From assembly GCA_963662905.2 (NCBI GenBank), contig CAXXFD010000003.1:186001-250000 (forward strand): a DNA stretch of 64,000 bases, given 5' to 3'. This document shows positions 50,418-59,431 of this stretch, piece by piece (within the stretch, counting starts at the first letter, position 1; each line of letters opens with the position of its first letter). The notes beneath the pieces are model-generated. The model saw only the letters and a program-made list of their open reading frames with translations, was not told the DNA's origin and searched no databases. A program made the position numbers and the translations under genes. This stretch comes from G963662905 sp963662905. Lineage in GTDB: Bacteria > Bacteroidota > Bacteroidia > Bacteroidales > WRLA01.

Positions 50418-51557
50418 TTAGATATTCATCAAAGATAGAATATTCTCGGTTAACTGTTTCCAACTGTATTTCCGTTTTTCATCGAGTATTCCTTCTAAAA
50501 AGCGGTCCGCTTTTCCTTCATCAAAAAAACGGTTCAAGGCTCCAGCAATTTTTTCAGGATCAGGAGCAGTCACATAGCCCACTTTTTCGTGCGGCACAAT
50601 TTCCGGCAATCCGCCTACATTGGTTACCAGCATTGGTTTTTCAAAATGATAGGCAATTTGCGTAACACCGCTTTGCGTTGCACTTTTGTAGGGTTGTGCA
50701 ATGATGTCGGCGGCGCAGAAATAGTATCGAACCTCTTCATCAGCAATAAATACATTGCGCAAAACCAGCTGGTCTTCAATACCTTCTTCTTTTATAATCT
50801 GTTGATATTGCGCTGCATTATTGTAATATTCTCCGGCAACAAGCAGGCGCACAGGCTTATTTTTTAATCCGGTATTGTTCATGGCCTTAAGCAGGATATC
50901 CAGCCCTTTATAATCGCGGATAAAACCGAAAAAGAGGATATAGCGGAAAGCAGGATCTAGTCCCAGTTTTCCCAAAGCTTCTTTCCGGGAAACACCGGCT
51001 CCAAAATTATCAAAAAGCGGATGGGGGCTGAGTTTGCGGGGCTTTTGCCGGTCAAATTCTGCAAGATCATCCATCACGGATTGCGACATTGCAATAAACC
51101 CATCAACCTGTTTCACAAACATTTTGGCCAGAAAAAAATCTCCCGGACGTTTTTCGTGCGGGATGATATTATCGAGGACGCTGACAACTCTGGTATGCTT
51201 GTTTTTTCGGGCAATGCAGGCAATGGTCGAAAAGCAGGGCGCCATAAAAGGCAACCAAAATTTAATAATCAATAAATCGGGTTTCTGCTTTTTGATGCGC
51301 CTTCCGATTTTAATCCAATTCAAGGGATTGATTGAATTCACCGAAGCGCGGACATTCAAATTTTCAGGTTTTGGAGAATCGGAATACTGCGTTTTGCCCG
51401 GAAACAAAATAGATGGATACTGCAGAGAAAACGTTTCGATCAGAACTTCATGACCCTGAGCAGCAAATTCCCTGGCCATACGTTCATTATAACTGGCCAG
51501 CCCGCCACGCAATGGCCAGGCGCTTCCAAGTATTGTGATTTTTAATTTTCCCGACAT
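50418..51557 (-). CDS. Glycosyltransferase family 4
   Basis: 379 residues, GT-B fold. N-terminal ILGSAWPLRGGLASYNERMAREF is the acceptor-side glycine loop, and the C-terminal half has FFGFIRDYKGLDILLKA, LLVAGEYYNN, DIIAQPYKSATQSGVTQIAYHFEKP and TNVGGLPEIV with the donor-site glutamates shifted (Q/E pattern). It probably adds a sugar to a lipid-linked glycan. It starts 1 nt after the GT2 stop, in the same operon. Confidence 0.9.
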   Translation of the reverse strand: MSGKLKITILGSAWPLRGGLASYNERMAREFAAQGHEVLIETFSLQYPSILFPGKTQYSDSPKPENLNVRASVNSINPLNWIKIGRRIKKQKPDLLIIKFWLPFMAPCFSTIACIARKNKHTRVVSVLDNIIPHEKRPGDFFLAKMFVKQVDGFIAMSQSVMDDLAEFDRQKPRKLSPHPLFDNFGAGVSRKEALGKLGLDPAFRYILFFGFIRDYKGLDILLKAMNNTGLKNKPVRLLVAGEYYNNAAQYQQIIKEEGIEDQLVLRNVFIADEEVRYYFCAADIIAQPYKSATQSGVTQIAYHFEKPMLVTNVGGLPEIVPHEKVGYVTAPDPEKIAGALNRFFDEGKADRFLEGILDEKRKYSWKQLTENILSLMNI

Positions 51558-51558
51558 T

Positions 51559-52530
51559 TTACTGGAGCAATTTTTCCTGATTAATGCCTGCTTTAAGTCT
51601 CAGTCGTTGTTTGATCAGGTATTTATTCCGTTCGCCTGAATTTCTGGAAACCAGTTCGCCAATAAAGCCGGCCAGGAACATCTGAGTCCCCAAAATAATA
51701 CAAACCAATGCATAATAAAACAGAGGACGATCTACCATACGGTATTCAAGCAGGAATACTTTGGCATAGGCCAGATAAGCGGCAATTCCAAAACCTACCA
51801 GAAAAATAAGTGTGCCCCATGGCCCAAAAAAATGCATCGGTCTTTTTCCAAAACGGCCAACAAAGCTAATGGTCATCAAATCGAGGAAGCCATTAATGAA
51901 ACGTTCCATCCCGAATTTGGTTTTACCGTATTGCCTTTTTCGGTGCTGCACTACTTTTTCGCCAATATTGTAGAATCCGGCCCATTTGGCTATTACAGGT
52001 ATATACCGGTGCATTTCGCCATAAACTTCAATGCATTTAACTACTTCGTTTTTATAAGCTTTAAGGCCGCAGTTAAAATCATGCAGTTTCAATCCGGAAG
52101 CACGGCGTGTGGCATAATTATAGAGCTTGGTCGGAATGGTCTTGGTTATGGGGTCATAGCGTTTTTTCTTCCAGCCCGAAACCAGGTCAAAACCATCTTC
52201 ACGTATCATTCGGTAAAGTTCAGGGATTTCATCGGGGCTGTCCTGCAAATCGGCATCCATTGTTATAACCACATCTCCCTCACAAATCTGAAATGCTTCG
52301 TTGAGGGCGGCAGATTTCCCATAGTTTCGCATAAAGCGGACACCTTTTACCTGCTCATATGTTTTTGAGAGCTCTTCGATAACTGCCCAGCTGCCATCGC
52401 GGCTGCCGTCATCAACAAAAATGAGCTCAAAAGAAAACTGATTGGACTGCATTACGCGTGCAATCCAATCAGTTAATTCGGGAAGTGATTCCTCTTCGTT
52501 TAAAAGCGGAATAATAACTGATATATCCAT
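51559..52530 (-). CDS. Family 2 glycosyltransferase of the DPM1/ArnC type
   Basis: 323 residues. The GT-A domain has VIIPLLNEEESLPEL, VDDGSRDGSW, MDADLQDSPDEIPEL (DxD) and LHDFNCGLKAYKNEV; two C-terminal membrane helices (about 230-255 and 265-290) end before a basic tail. This class makes polyprenyl-phosphate sugars (mannose, glucose, aminoarabinose) that feed periplasmic glycosylation. As I recall, it pairs with DUF4199 in many Bacteroidota, and it does so here (9-nt gap). Confidence 0.9.
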   Translation of the reverse strand: MDISVIIPLLNEEESLPELTDWIARVMQSNQFSFELIFVDDGSRDGSWAVIEELSKTYEQVKGVRFMRNYGKSAALNEAFQICEGDVVITMDADLQDSPDEIPELYRMIREDGFDLVSGWKKKRYDPITKTIPTKLYNYATRRASGLKLHDFNCGLKAYKNEVVKCIEVYGEMHRYIPVIAKWAGFYNIGEKVVQHRKRQYGKTKFGMERFINGFLDLMTISFVGRFGKRPMHFFGPWGTLIFLVGFGIAAYLAYAKVFLLEYRMVDRPLFYYALVCIILGTQMFLAGFIGELVSRNSGERNKYLIKQRLRLKAGINQEKLLQ

Positions 52531-52539
52531 TCAAATAAT

Positions 52540-53082
52540 TTATTCTTCACTTGCCGGCTCATCAAAGCGAACCGGAGCTTCTTTTTTTAAGAAAATTGAG
52601 TAAATGAGCGACAAAATGAAACCCCAGAAAACATTTCCAATAAGCCCCATTACAGACATTGCTCCAGGGCTGGTCATTTTGCGTGTCCAAGAAAGCGCAA
52701 TTTCTGCCTGTTCAGAAGTCAGGTTGGGATTTTGTTCATACATTTTCTGTTCTGCCATATCGACAATCTCCTGAACCATACCCGGATCAATAAATTTCAA
52801 AAAGATGAAGGTATAGATTGAAGCAAGAATGCCTGAATAAAGCGCAACAAGGGTTCCTGTTCCCAAGCCCTGACTATAACTCAGGTTACCATCATTATGT
52901 TTATCGCGCCAATTCGTAACAGCAACGATACTCATTATTAAGAGAATTAAAATGCTCGCGTATTGTGCGCCGCTTTGCATATCCACTTCAAGAATATAAA
53001 GTATGAGTGAATAGACAATCAAGAGCATTCCTGTGATCAGACCATAACGCAATGCGTTTTTACCAAGACTTAATTTGTTCAT
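52540..53082 (-). CDS. DUF4199 membrane protein
   Basis: 180 residues with four predicted membrane helices (about 12-32, 38-58, 72-97 and 142-165) and the conserved LSYSQGLGTGTLVALYSGILASIY centre of DUF4199. The function is unknown; association with a polyprenyl-phosphate-sugar-type GT2 suggests a part in lipid-linked sugar handling. It is the first gene of a four-gene minus-strand operon, with the -7 box TAAATTTG at 53111-53118 just upstream. Confidence 0.87.
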   Translation of the reverse strand: MNKLSLGKNALRYGLITGMLLIVYSLILYILEVDMQSGAQYASILILLIMSIVAVTNWRDKHNDGNLSYSQGLGTGTLVALYSGILASIYTFIFLKFIDPGMVQEIVDMAEQKMYEQNPNLTSEQAEIALSWTRKMTSPGAMSVMGLIGNVFWGFILSLIYSIFLKKEAPVRFDEPASEE

Positions 53083-53110
53083 AAGGGATTTGATTTTTGG
53101 GTTAATCCTG

Positions 53111-53118
53111 CAAATTTA
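53111..53118 (-). promoter_or_regulatory. -7 box of the DUF4199-GT2-GT4-kinase operon
   Basis: TAAATTTG on the minus strand fits TAnnTTTG and lies 28 nt upstream of the DUF4199 start codon. Confidence 0.45.
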
Positions 53119-53159
53119 GGGAATTAGCGCAAAAAGTGACATTTTTTTTGAGAAATATC

Positions 53160-53188
53160 TTGCATTTCAAAAAAGATTTCTACTTTTG
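53160..53188 (+). promoter_or_regulatory. Promoter of the SRP RNA gene
   Basis: TTG (53160-53162), 18 nt, then TACTTTTG (53181-53188); the RNA would start within a few bases of 53191-53193. Confidence 0.6.
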
Positions 53189-53190
53189 CA

Positions 53191-53290
53191 GCGGGTAAGT
53201 CTTGTACGACCAGCTCCCGCTGAATTCCCCCAGGACCGGAAGGTAGCAAGGGTAGGTGGTTGATGCGGTGCGATGCAAGTAGCTTACCCA
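53191..53290 (+). ncRNA. ffs: Signal recognition particle RNA, small (4.5S) type
   Basis: The universally conserved SRP apical segment CAGGACCGGAAGGTAGCAAG lies at 53231-53250 within a long hairpin. The ends GGGTAAG (53193-53199) and CTTACCC (53283-53289) close the terminal helix. It is about 100 nt, the small bacterial form without an Alu domain. A T-run (53292-53299) follows directly, so the terminal helix can act as the terminator. With Ffh it directs nascent membrane proteins to FtsY. Confidence 0.95.
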
Positions 53291-53311
53291 CTTTTTTTTA
53301 TCCCCCCGTTT

Positions 53312-54229
53312 ATGATCTGGCAACAATATTCCAATAGTTTTAAAACATATTTGCAACTGGAGAAAGGTCTCAGTATCCATTCTGTTGAAGCTTATATTTC
53401 TGATCTAACAAAATTTGCAGGATTTTTTACTTCAGAAGAGCACAAAAAAAAGCCCGAAAGCATCCGGCTCAGTGATCTTCAGGAATTCATTGCATTTATA
53501 AACGAATGTGGCCTGAGCGATAAAACACAGGCCAGGGCGATTTCTTCTTTGAAAGCATTTTTCCGTTTTCTGCGCCTGGAAGGCATCATTACCGATGATC
53601 CTTCCCTATTACTTGAAGCGCCAAAACTGAGCCGCAAACTTCCCGACACGCTATCGGAAGATGAAATCGAAAAAATAATTGAACAAATTGATCTCAGCTC
53701 CAACGAAGGCCACCGCAACCGTGCCATCATTGAAGTTTTATATGGATGCGGATTAAGGGTAAGCGAATTGATAAACCTGCGCATTTCGGGATTATATTTT
53801 GATGAAGGATTTATTCGCATCATCGGCAAAGGCAATAAAGAACGTTTAGTGCCCATCGGAGGCCAGGCCATCCATCAAACGCAAATCTACCTTAAAAACT
53901 ATCGAAATAAAACAAGTATTAAAAAAGGCAATGAAAACATTGTATTTCTGAATCGCAGAGGTGCCGCATTGACACGTGTTATGATTTTTACCATTGTAAA
54001 ACAATTGGTTAGCCAGGCCAATATCAATAAAAATATCAGTCCGCACAGCTTTCGGCACAGTTTTGCCACACATCTTATCGAAAACGGTGCCGATTTAAGG
54101 GTGGTACAGGAAATGCTGGGGCATACCTCCATCACAACAACTGAAATATACACCCACATCGACCGATCGCATTTGCGAAAAGCACTCCATAAATATCATC
54201 CACGGGAACAAAAAAGCATCGATTTATAA
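53312..54229 (+). CDS. xerD: Site-specific tyrosine recombinase XerD
   Basis: 305 residues from the ATG at 53312; the longer frame would start inside the SRP RNA. The N-terminal SAM-like domain (about 1-95) is followed by the catalytic domain with R149 (GCGLRVSEL), K173, H245 and R248 (HSFRH), H271 (LGHTS) and nucleophile Y280 (EIYTH). Length and motifs fit XerD, which with a partner resolves chromosome dimers at dif. The start is 22 nt after the SRP RNA with no separate promoter seen, so it may rely on read-through. Confidence 0.93.
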   Translation: MIWQQYSNSFKTYLQLEKGLSIHSVEAYISDLTKFAGFFTSEEHKKKPESIRLSDLQEFIAFINECGLSDKTQARAISSLKAFFRFLRLEGIITDDPSLLLEAPKLSRKLPDTLSEDEIEKIIEQIDLSSNEGHRNRAIIEVLYGCGLRVSELINLRISGLYFDEGFIRIIGKGNKERLVPIGGQAIHQTQIYLKNYRNKTSIKKGNENIVFLNRRGAALTRVMIFTIVKQLVSQANINKNISPHSFRHSFATHLIENGADLRVVQEMLGHTSITTTEIYTHIDRSHLRKALHKYHPREQKSIDL

Positions 54230-54393
54230 AAATATCCTAATTTCGCGCCCTTTTCAGGCAACTTTGTTATCGTTCAATAATTTAATAAGAGGGTTGTAAA
54301 GAAGAGCTGAAGCACTTTTAACCCCCTGTTTATAATCTCACAGAATAAACCTATTAGCTCAGAGAACGTTATATATTTAATATAAAAATTATT

Positions 54394-56736
54394 ATGAAAA
54401 AATTATTTGTTTTAATGTTGGTTATGGCATGCTTTGGGCTAAGCATGGCCCAAAATACCGAAGCGATCGTGAAAAAAGCTGCGTATTTCGCTAAAAGCAA
54501 GCCCATTTCAGAACTTCCCATTGTAATTGCCGGAGAAGATGAACCTAAGTCCAAAAAGGAAAAGCTTAATATTTTCCCGGAGATGCAGCCACAAGGCATT
54601 GATGTTATTGATGCTGTAGTTCAAAAAAACAATGGCGGCATCAAAACCCGCGGCCCTATCCGGAGCATCCCAGGCCAAGATGGCGGTTATCCTCCTGACA
54701 CACAAGGCGATGTAAGCCCCGATCATTATATTCAGGTAGTTAACGTGAAGTTGAAAATCTGGGATAAAGCAGGTAATACCGTTTATGGCCCGGTAAATAT
54801 CAGTACATTTTGGAATGACCTTACAGGGCCTTGGACAGGCACTAACGATGGTGACCCAATCGTACTTTGGGATGAAATGGCCAACCGCTGGATCCTTACC
54901 CAATTTGTGGTATATGCCGGGAACGGAAAATACTACCAGCTTTTTGCCGTATCAGAAACTTCCAACCCACTTGGAACCTGGGCGCAATATGCTTTTGAGT
55001 TCGATAATTTCAACGATTATCCAAAATTCGGTATTTGGTCAGACGCATATGTGGGCACCTATAATATGTTCAACAACCACAACGATGCAGAGTTTATGGG
55101 AACAGGGCTTACCCTTTTCGACCGTCAGAAAATGATTGAAGGCGACCCGGATGCCGAAATGGTGTACTTCCCTCCCACGCACGTCTATTTAAGTGGCAAA
55201 TACAGCAGCCAGCCTGCCGATGCAGACAATGCGCCTCCTGCGGGAGCAGAACCTGTAGTGGCTTATCTGAAAAAAAGCGGTTCCCAGCGTATTGAATTCC
55301 TGAAACCCAATGTTAACTGGAACAACCCGCAAAATTCAACGCTTACACTAGATCAGACCCTAAATGTATCTGCCTTCAGTACATATCTGCAAGGTTCAAG
55401 TCAACCCGGAACTTCCTTGCGTTTGGATCAATTACAGAATATGATGATGTACCGCCTTAATTACCGCAATTTTAGCACACACGAATCCATGGTGTTTAAC
55501 CATACCGTAAATGTTAACGGACGTGCTGGCATACGCTGGTATGAACTGCGCCGCTCCAATGGTGGCGACTGGCAGCTGCATCAGGAAAGCACTTATTCGC
55601 CAGATGATGCAAACCGCTGGATGGGCAGTATGGCCATAAACGAAAATGGCGATATCGCACTGGGCTATTCGGTTTCCAACAGCTCTGATATCTACCCTTC
55701 AATACGTTATACAGGAAGAAGGGCCGATGATCCCAATGGTCAGATGACTATAGAAGAAACAGAATTAATTACAGGTGCAGGATCACAAACAAATATCCAG
55801 CGCTGGGGCGATTACAGCTGTATGAGCGTGGATCCTACCGATGGCACAACGTTCTGGTACACACAGGAGTATATGCGCGGGCAAAACGACCACAGCACTC
55901 ATATCAATTCCTTTGACTTTGAACCGGTAAGCGGTCCAAGTTGTGTCGCAGGTCAGGATACTGCTGTTTGCTTCACAGAATTTTATACTACTTCCGGCAC
56001 AGCCACTGCCGCAAAAAGCATTTTATGGACTACCAGTGGTGACGGACGTTTTGTTGATGAAAATGCACTCCAAACCAAATATCTGCGCGGCTCGGAGGAT
56101 ATGGCAAACGGCGGTGCAACCCTAATCCTAAGCGTTGAAGGTTTTATCCCCGGAACAAGCGCAATTGATTCGCTTAGGCTCAGCATCAACCAAAACCCTG
56201 TGGCAGATGCAGGCAAGGACACTACAGTTTGTAAAGGAGAATCAGTGATGCTCAATGGCTCCGTTGAGTTTTCCAACAATTTTGTTTGGACTACCAGTGG
56301 AGACGGCTCATTTGATGATGTTGCCAGTCTGAATGCAATTTACACGCCAGGCGAAAATGACATCATTAACGAAAGCGTTGATCTTCAACTTACTGCAAAC
56401 CCTCTGACCGGCTGTACTGATATCCATGAAGATGCCGTTTCTATTGGCATTTTTGACTGTACAGGCATCAATGAACTAAACGACATTCAAAGCATGCTCA
56501 TCGCTCCCAACCCTACCGAAGGCGTTTTCCGTTTTACACTGGAAACAGAAAAAAGTATGACACTGAAGGTTCAGCTTTCCGATATGGCTGGAAAAACCAT
56601 TTTTAAAGGTGATCTTCAAATGAGCAATAGCACTTATACAAATACGCTCGACATTACGGCACTGCCAAACGGAATTTATTATTTGACCGTACAGGCAGGA
56701 AACAGCACTAAAACCCAAAAAATTATCAAACGATAA
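54394..56736 (+). CDS. Large T9SS-exported protein with Ig/PKD-like domains
   Basis: 780 residues. A signal peptide ends SMAQ (about 20). The main domain (about 70-510) is a propeller-like Asp/Trp-rich region (GGYPPDTQGDVSPDHYIQ, WDEMANRWILTQF, DNFNDYPKFGIWSDAY, RWGDYSCMSVDPTDGTTFWY). Two Ig/PKD-like modules follow (about 520-605 and 608-690), each with an ILWTTSGDGRF/FVWTTSGDGSF strand and a TVCxxE/TxxCF opening. The type A T9SS sorting domain closes it (LIAPNPTEGVFRF, ALPNGIYYLTV). It is a cell-surface or released protein. The family is known from Bacteroidota only by its architecture; the function is unknown. Confidence 0.85.
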   Translation: MKKLFVLMLVMACFGLSMAQNTEAIVKKAAYFAKSKPISELPIVIAGEDEPKSKKEKLNIFPEMQPQGIDVIDAVVQKNNGGIKTRGPIRSIPGQDGGYPPDTQGDVSPDHYIQVVNVKLKIWDKAGNTVYGPVNISTFWNDLTGPWTGTNDGDPIVLWDEMANRWILTQFVVYAGNGKYYQLFAVSETSNPLGTWAQYAFEFDNFNDYPKFGIWSDAYVGTYNMFNNHNDAEFMGTGLTLFDRQKMIEGDPDAEMVYFPPTHVYLSGKYSSQPADADNAPPAGAEPVVAYLKKSGSQRIEFLKPNVNWNNPQNSTLTLDQTLNVSAFSTYLQGSSQPGTSLRLDQLQNMMMYRLNYRNFSTHESMVFNHTVNVNGRAGIRWYELRRSNGGDWQLHQESTYSPDDANRWMGSMAINENGDIALGYSVSNSSDIYPSIRYTGRRADDPNGQMTIEETELITGAGSQTNIQRWGDYSCMSVDPTDGTTFWYTQEYMRGQNDHSTHINSFDFEPVSGPSCVAGQDTAVCFTEFYTTSGTATAAKSILWTTSGDGRFVDENALQTKYLRGSEDMANGGATLILSVEGFIPGTSAIDSLRLSINQNPVADAGKDTTVCKGESVMLNGSVEFSNNFVWTTSGDGSFDDVASLNAIYTPGENDIINESVDLQLTANPLTGCTDIHEDAVSIGIFDCTGINELNDIQSMLIAPNPTEGVFRFTLETEKSMTLKVQLSDMAGKTIFKGDLQMSNSTYTNTLDITALPNGIYYLTVQAGNSTKTQKIIKR

Positions 56737-56750
56737 GAATTTGATGCGCA

Positions 56751-56790
56751 TAAAAAAAGGCTGTCTTTTCAGGAAGGCAGCCTTTTTTTG
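56751..56790. terminator. Bidirectional terminator
   Basis: AAAAAAAGGCTG (56752-56763) and CAGCCTTTTTTT (56778-56789) pair over 12 bp, with further inner pairing. It lies between the T9SS protein gene and the convergent 149-residue gene and suits both. Confidence 0.9.
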
Positions 56791-56802
56791 ATATCAAAAA
56801 TT

Positions 56803-57252
56803 TTATTCCTCCGGTGCAGACCAGCTAATGGTATTAATCTTATTATTTTCAAAATAGAAATCAATATTCAGCTCATCACAGCTAAGCCGGGTTTCACCCC
56901 ATGATTCCTCGTTTTCGGTCAAAGCTTCAATTTCCTGCTTATTTATCAGGTTTTTAAGCTCCGAAATGTTCATTTTCATCACATCCTTTTCAAAGAGGAT
57001 CACGTTTTTTGCATCGGTCTGAATACCGGTCAGAATTTCTTTACCATCCACATCTTCAAGGAAAAAGTAAAGGCACAAATCCCAGTAATTCAGGCTTCGC
57101 GCTTTTATTCCGGCTTCATCATCATCCAGGTTTTCTTCATCTTCGGCCTCGCCCAAGAGGTCAATAATCTGATCCGCTGTACTCCCGAAAGGTATTTTCT
57201 CCAAACCAATTCCGGGCATAATTTCAATCTTTTTCAATTCAGTCTTGCTCAT
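56803..57252 (-). CDS. Uncharacterised acidic 149-residue protein
   Basis: Cytosolic, no signal or membrane segment. It opens with a strand-turn IMPGIGLEKIPFGSTADQIIDLLGEAE, a pattern (FG-x-S/T-x-x-x-I/V-x-x-LLG-x-P/A) found in small Bacteroidota and immunity-like proteins. An acidic stretch ENLDDDEAG follows, then alternating strands (SLNYWDLCLYFFLED) and a final INTISWSAPEE. I do not assign a family. It is a single minus-strand gene with its own terminator; the upstream SDR ends 40 bp away on the same strand, so the two may be cotranscribed. Confidence 0.75.
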   Translation of the reverse strand: MSKTELKKIEIMPGIGLEKIPFGSTADQIIDLLGEAEDEENLDDDEAGIKARSLNYWDLCLYFFLEDVDGKEILTGIQTDAKNVILFEKDVMKMNISELKNLINKQEIEALTENEESWGETRLSCDELNIDFYFENNKINTISWSAPEE

Positions 57253-57292
57253 CTTTATTGATGTTTGTGATTAATTTTTTCTATGAAAACTG

Positions 57293-58114
57293 CTACTTAA
57301 AAGGGCTGTCCGGCTCCTTCGCCATATGCTTATACACCATTTTATCCAGCATTTTCGGGAAAAATTTGCTTAAGCAAACGGTTAGTTTTCCTTCCACAAA
57401 AGTCAGGATAATTTTCCTTTTTCGCTTATCAATTGCTTTGGCAATGTGGCGGGCCACTTCTTCAGCTGTCATCATTTCAGATTCGTTGCGCGGCGTTTCT
57501 CCTTGTTGGCCACCGCCGGCATTCAATGCTGTTTTCCTGATTTCTGAAGCCGTAAATCCAGGAGCAGCAACCAGCACATGCAATCCTTTTTTGAGGTTTT
57601 CGATGCGCAGCGTATCCAAGAAGCCACGCACAGCAAATTTTGATGCCGCATAGCCAGTACGTGCCGGTAAACCAACATATCCTGCGATGGAAATTACTCC
57701 TACAAGACTTCCTTTCGACTGAAGCAGCCAGGGCAAAGCATATTTACTGCAATATACTGTTCCCCAAAAATTTACGTCCATTAAACGACGCAAAACATCT
57801 AAATCCAGATCTTCAAAAAGTGCCCGCATGCTGATGCCTGCATTATTAATCAGGATGTCAATACCGCCAAAAGCACCAACTGTACCGGCAATCAGATTCT
57901 TACAATCATCTTCCTTGCTCACGTCCGTTTGAATAGCCAGGAAATGGGCTGTGGAATATTTTTTCAAATCACTGATAATCAATTCCAGCTCATGCAATCG
58001 CCGTGCAGCCAAAACCACATTATACCCTCCTCTTTGTGCGTATAATTTTGCCAGTGCCTTGCCAATCCCGGAAGATGCACCGGTAATAATTATAGTTTTA
58101 TTATTGTTTTTCAT
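57293..58114 (-). CDS. Classical short-chain dehydrogenase/reductase
   Basis: 273 residues. The cofactor motif TGASSGIGKA is at 11-20, NNAG at 90-93, and the catalytic triad is S142, Y155 and K159 (YAASK). Arg38/Arg39 after the second strand (LAARR) suggests NADP(H). A C-terminal amphipathic extension (KLTVCLSKFFPKMLDKMVYK) resembles the membrane-associated lipid or retinol SDRs. The substrate is unknown. Confidence 0.9.
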   Translation of the reverse strand: MKNNNKTIIITGASSGIGKALAKLYAQRGGYNVVLAARRLHELELIISDLKKYSTAHFLAIQTDVSKEDDCKNLIAGTVGAFGGIDILINNAGISMRALFEDLDLDVLRRLMDVNFWGTVYCSKYALPWLLQSKGSLVGVISIAGYVGLPARTGYAASKFAVRGFLDTLRIENLKKGLHVLVAAPGFTASEIRKTALNAGGGQQGETPRNESEMMTAEEVARHIAKAIDKRKRKIILTFVEGKLTVCLSKFFPKMLDKMVYKHMAKEPDSPFK

Positions 58115-58217
58115 CCTAAAAATCTAATTTTCTTTCACTTATTCAGTTATTCACTGCCAATCATTTTCATGTCAAAATAAAATCATGATTATCCTTTTCT
58201 GCGACGGTAAAATTAAT

Positions 58218-58225
58218 TAATTTTG
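58218..58225 (+). promoter_or_regulatory. -7 box of the class III aminotransferase gene
   Basis: TAATTTTG, 18 nt before the ATG at 58244, fits TAnnTTTG. The TTG inside this box is an apparent alternative start that is better read as promoter. Confidence 0.5.
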
Positions 58226-58243
58226 ATTCGAAGAATAGACAAT

Positions 58244-59431
58244 ATGATCTCGAACAGCAAAATATTTTACCAAAACCTTGGGCTGCCCTCTGATTTTCCA
58301 CTGGGAATTGAAATCAGCCGCGCCGAAGGTATTTACCTCTACACTCCTGAAGGAAAAAGATTTACGGATTTAGTTTCCGGTGTTTCGGTAAGCAATGTTG
58401 GCCACGCACATCCCAAAGTTATACGCGCCGTGCAAGAGCAGGTCGAATGCTATATGCACCTGATGGTTTATGGCGAAGTGATTCAAAGCCCGCAGGTGCG
58501 CTATGCCTGGGCTTTACAAAATGAACTTCCCGATCCACTCGACAGCGTATATTTTGTCAATAGCGGCTCTGAAGCTACGGATGGCGCCGTGAAACTGGCC
58601 AAGCGATACACAGGCCGCTATAAAGTACTTGCCTTTAAAAATGCGTACCATGGCAGTAGCATGGGCGCACTGAGCTTTCTGGGAAATGAAAATCTGAAAC
58701 GGAATTTCCGTCCCCTGATGCCCGGTGTGGATTTCATCGACCTGAATAATTTTGAGCATTTGCAGGAAATTGATCATGATACGGCATGTGTAATCCTGGA
58801 ACCCGTACAAGGTGAAGCCGGCATTGTGGCTGCTTCAAAGGAATATCTCCATGCATTGCGCAAACGCTGCGATGAAAGCGGCTGCCTGCTCATATTTGAT
58901 GAAATACAAACTGGATTTGGCCGCACGGGCAGCATGTTCCGGCTTCAAAGCCAGGAAGTAGTGCCCGATATTTTATGTTTGGCCAAAGCTTTGGGCGGAG
59001 GAATGCCCCTGGGAGCATTCATCTCCTCGCGGGAAATTATGCACAAACTCACCCATAATCCCATGCTTGGCCATATCACCACTTTTGGCGGCCATCCGGT
59101 AAGCTGTGCTGCCGGCCTTGCAGCTTTCCAAATTGTTAAGGAAGAAAAGCTGGCTGAACAGGCCGAAGAAAAAGCAGATCTGTTCCGCCAGCGCCTTCAA
59201 AGCCATCCCATTGTAAGCGAAATAAGAAATGCAGGGCTCATGATGGCTGTGGATATTCAGGATGCGGAAACATTTGAGAAACTCTTTGCCGCATTGACCA
59301 AGGCAGGCATTATGACCGACCCCTTCCTGTTTCGCGAACAGGCTTTCCGCATTGCGCCACCACTGACAATAAGCCAACAGCAAATCAATGATAGCTGCGA
59401 TATAATTCTTAATGTAATGGACAGTTTATGA
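58244..59431 (+). CDS. Class III PLP-dependent aminotransferase
   Basis: 395 residues from the ATG at 58244. NSGSEATDGAVKLA binds the cofactor phosphate; D219 in LLIFDEIQTGFGRTG pairs with the pyridine nitrogen; K248 in LAKALGGGMPLGAF is the Schiff base. This is the ornithine/acetylornithine/4-aminobutyrate aminotransferase group. There are no arginine or GABA genes nearby, so the substrate remains open. It overlaps the TerC gene by 4 nt. Confidence 0.9.
   Translation: MISNSKIFYQNLGLPSDFPLGIEISRAEGIYLYTPEGKRFTDLVSGVSVSNVGHAHPKVIRAVQEQVECYMHLMVYGEVIQSPQVRYAWALQNELPDPLDSVYFVNSGSEATDGAVKLAKRYTGRYKVLAFKNAYHGSSMGALSFLGNENLKRNFRPLMPGVDFIDLNNFEHLQEIDHDTACVILEPVQGEAGIVAASKEYLHALRKRCDESGCLLIFDEIQTGFGRTGSMFRLQSQEVVPDILCLAKALGGGMPLGAFISSREIMHKLTHNPMLGHITTFGGHPVSCAAGLAAFQIVKEEKLAEQAEEKADLFRQRLQSHPIVSEIRNAGLMMAVDIQDAETFEKLFAALTKAGIMTDPFLFREQAFRIAPPLTISQQQINDSCDIILNVMDSL

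Noticed and set aside
53273..53311. Longer N-terminus of XerD
   Set aside because: It would start inside the SRP RNA and adds a non-conserved MQVAYPLFFIPPF stretch; the ATG at 53312 gives the normal XerD start.
58514..58810. Antisense frames opposite the aminotransferase and other confirmed genes
   Set aside because: They are shadows of well-supported coding sequence on the opposite strand without any independent support.
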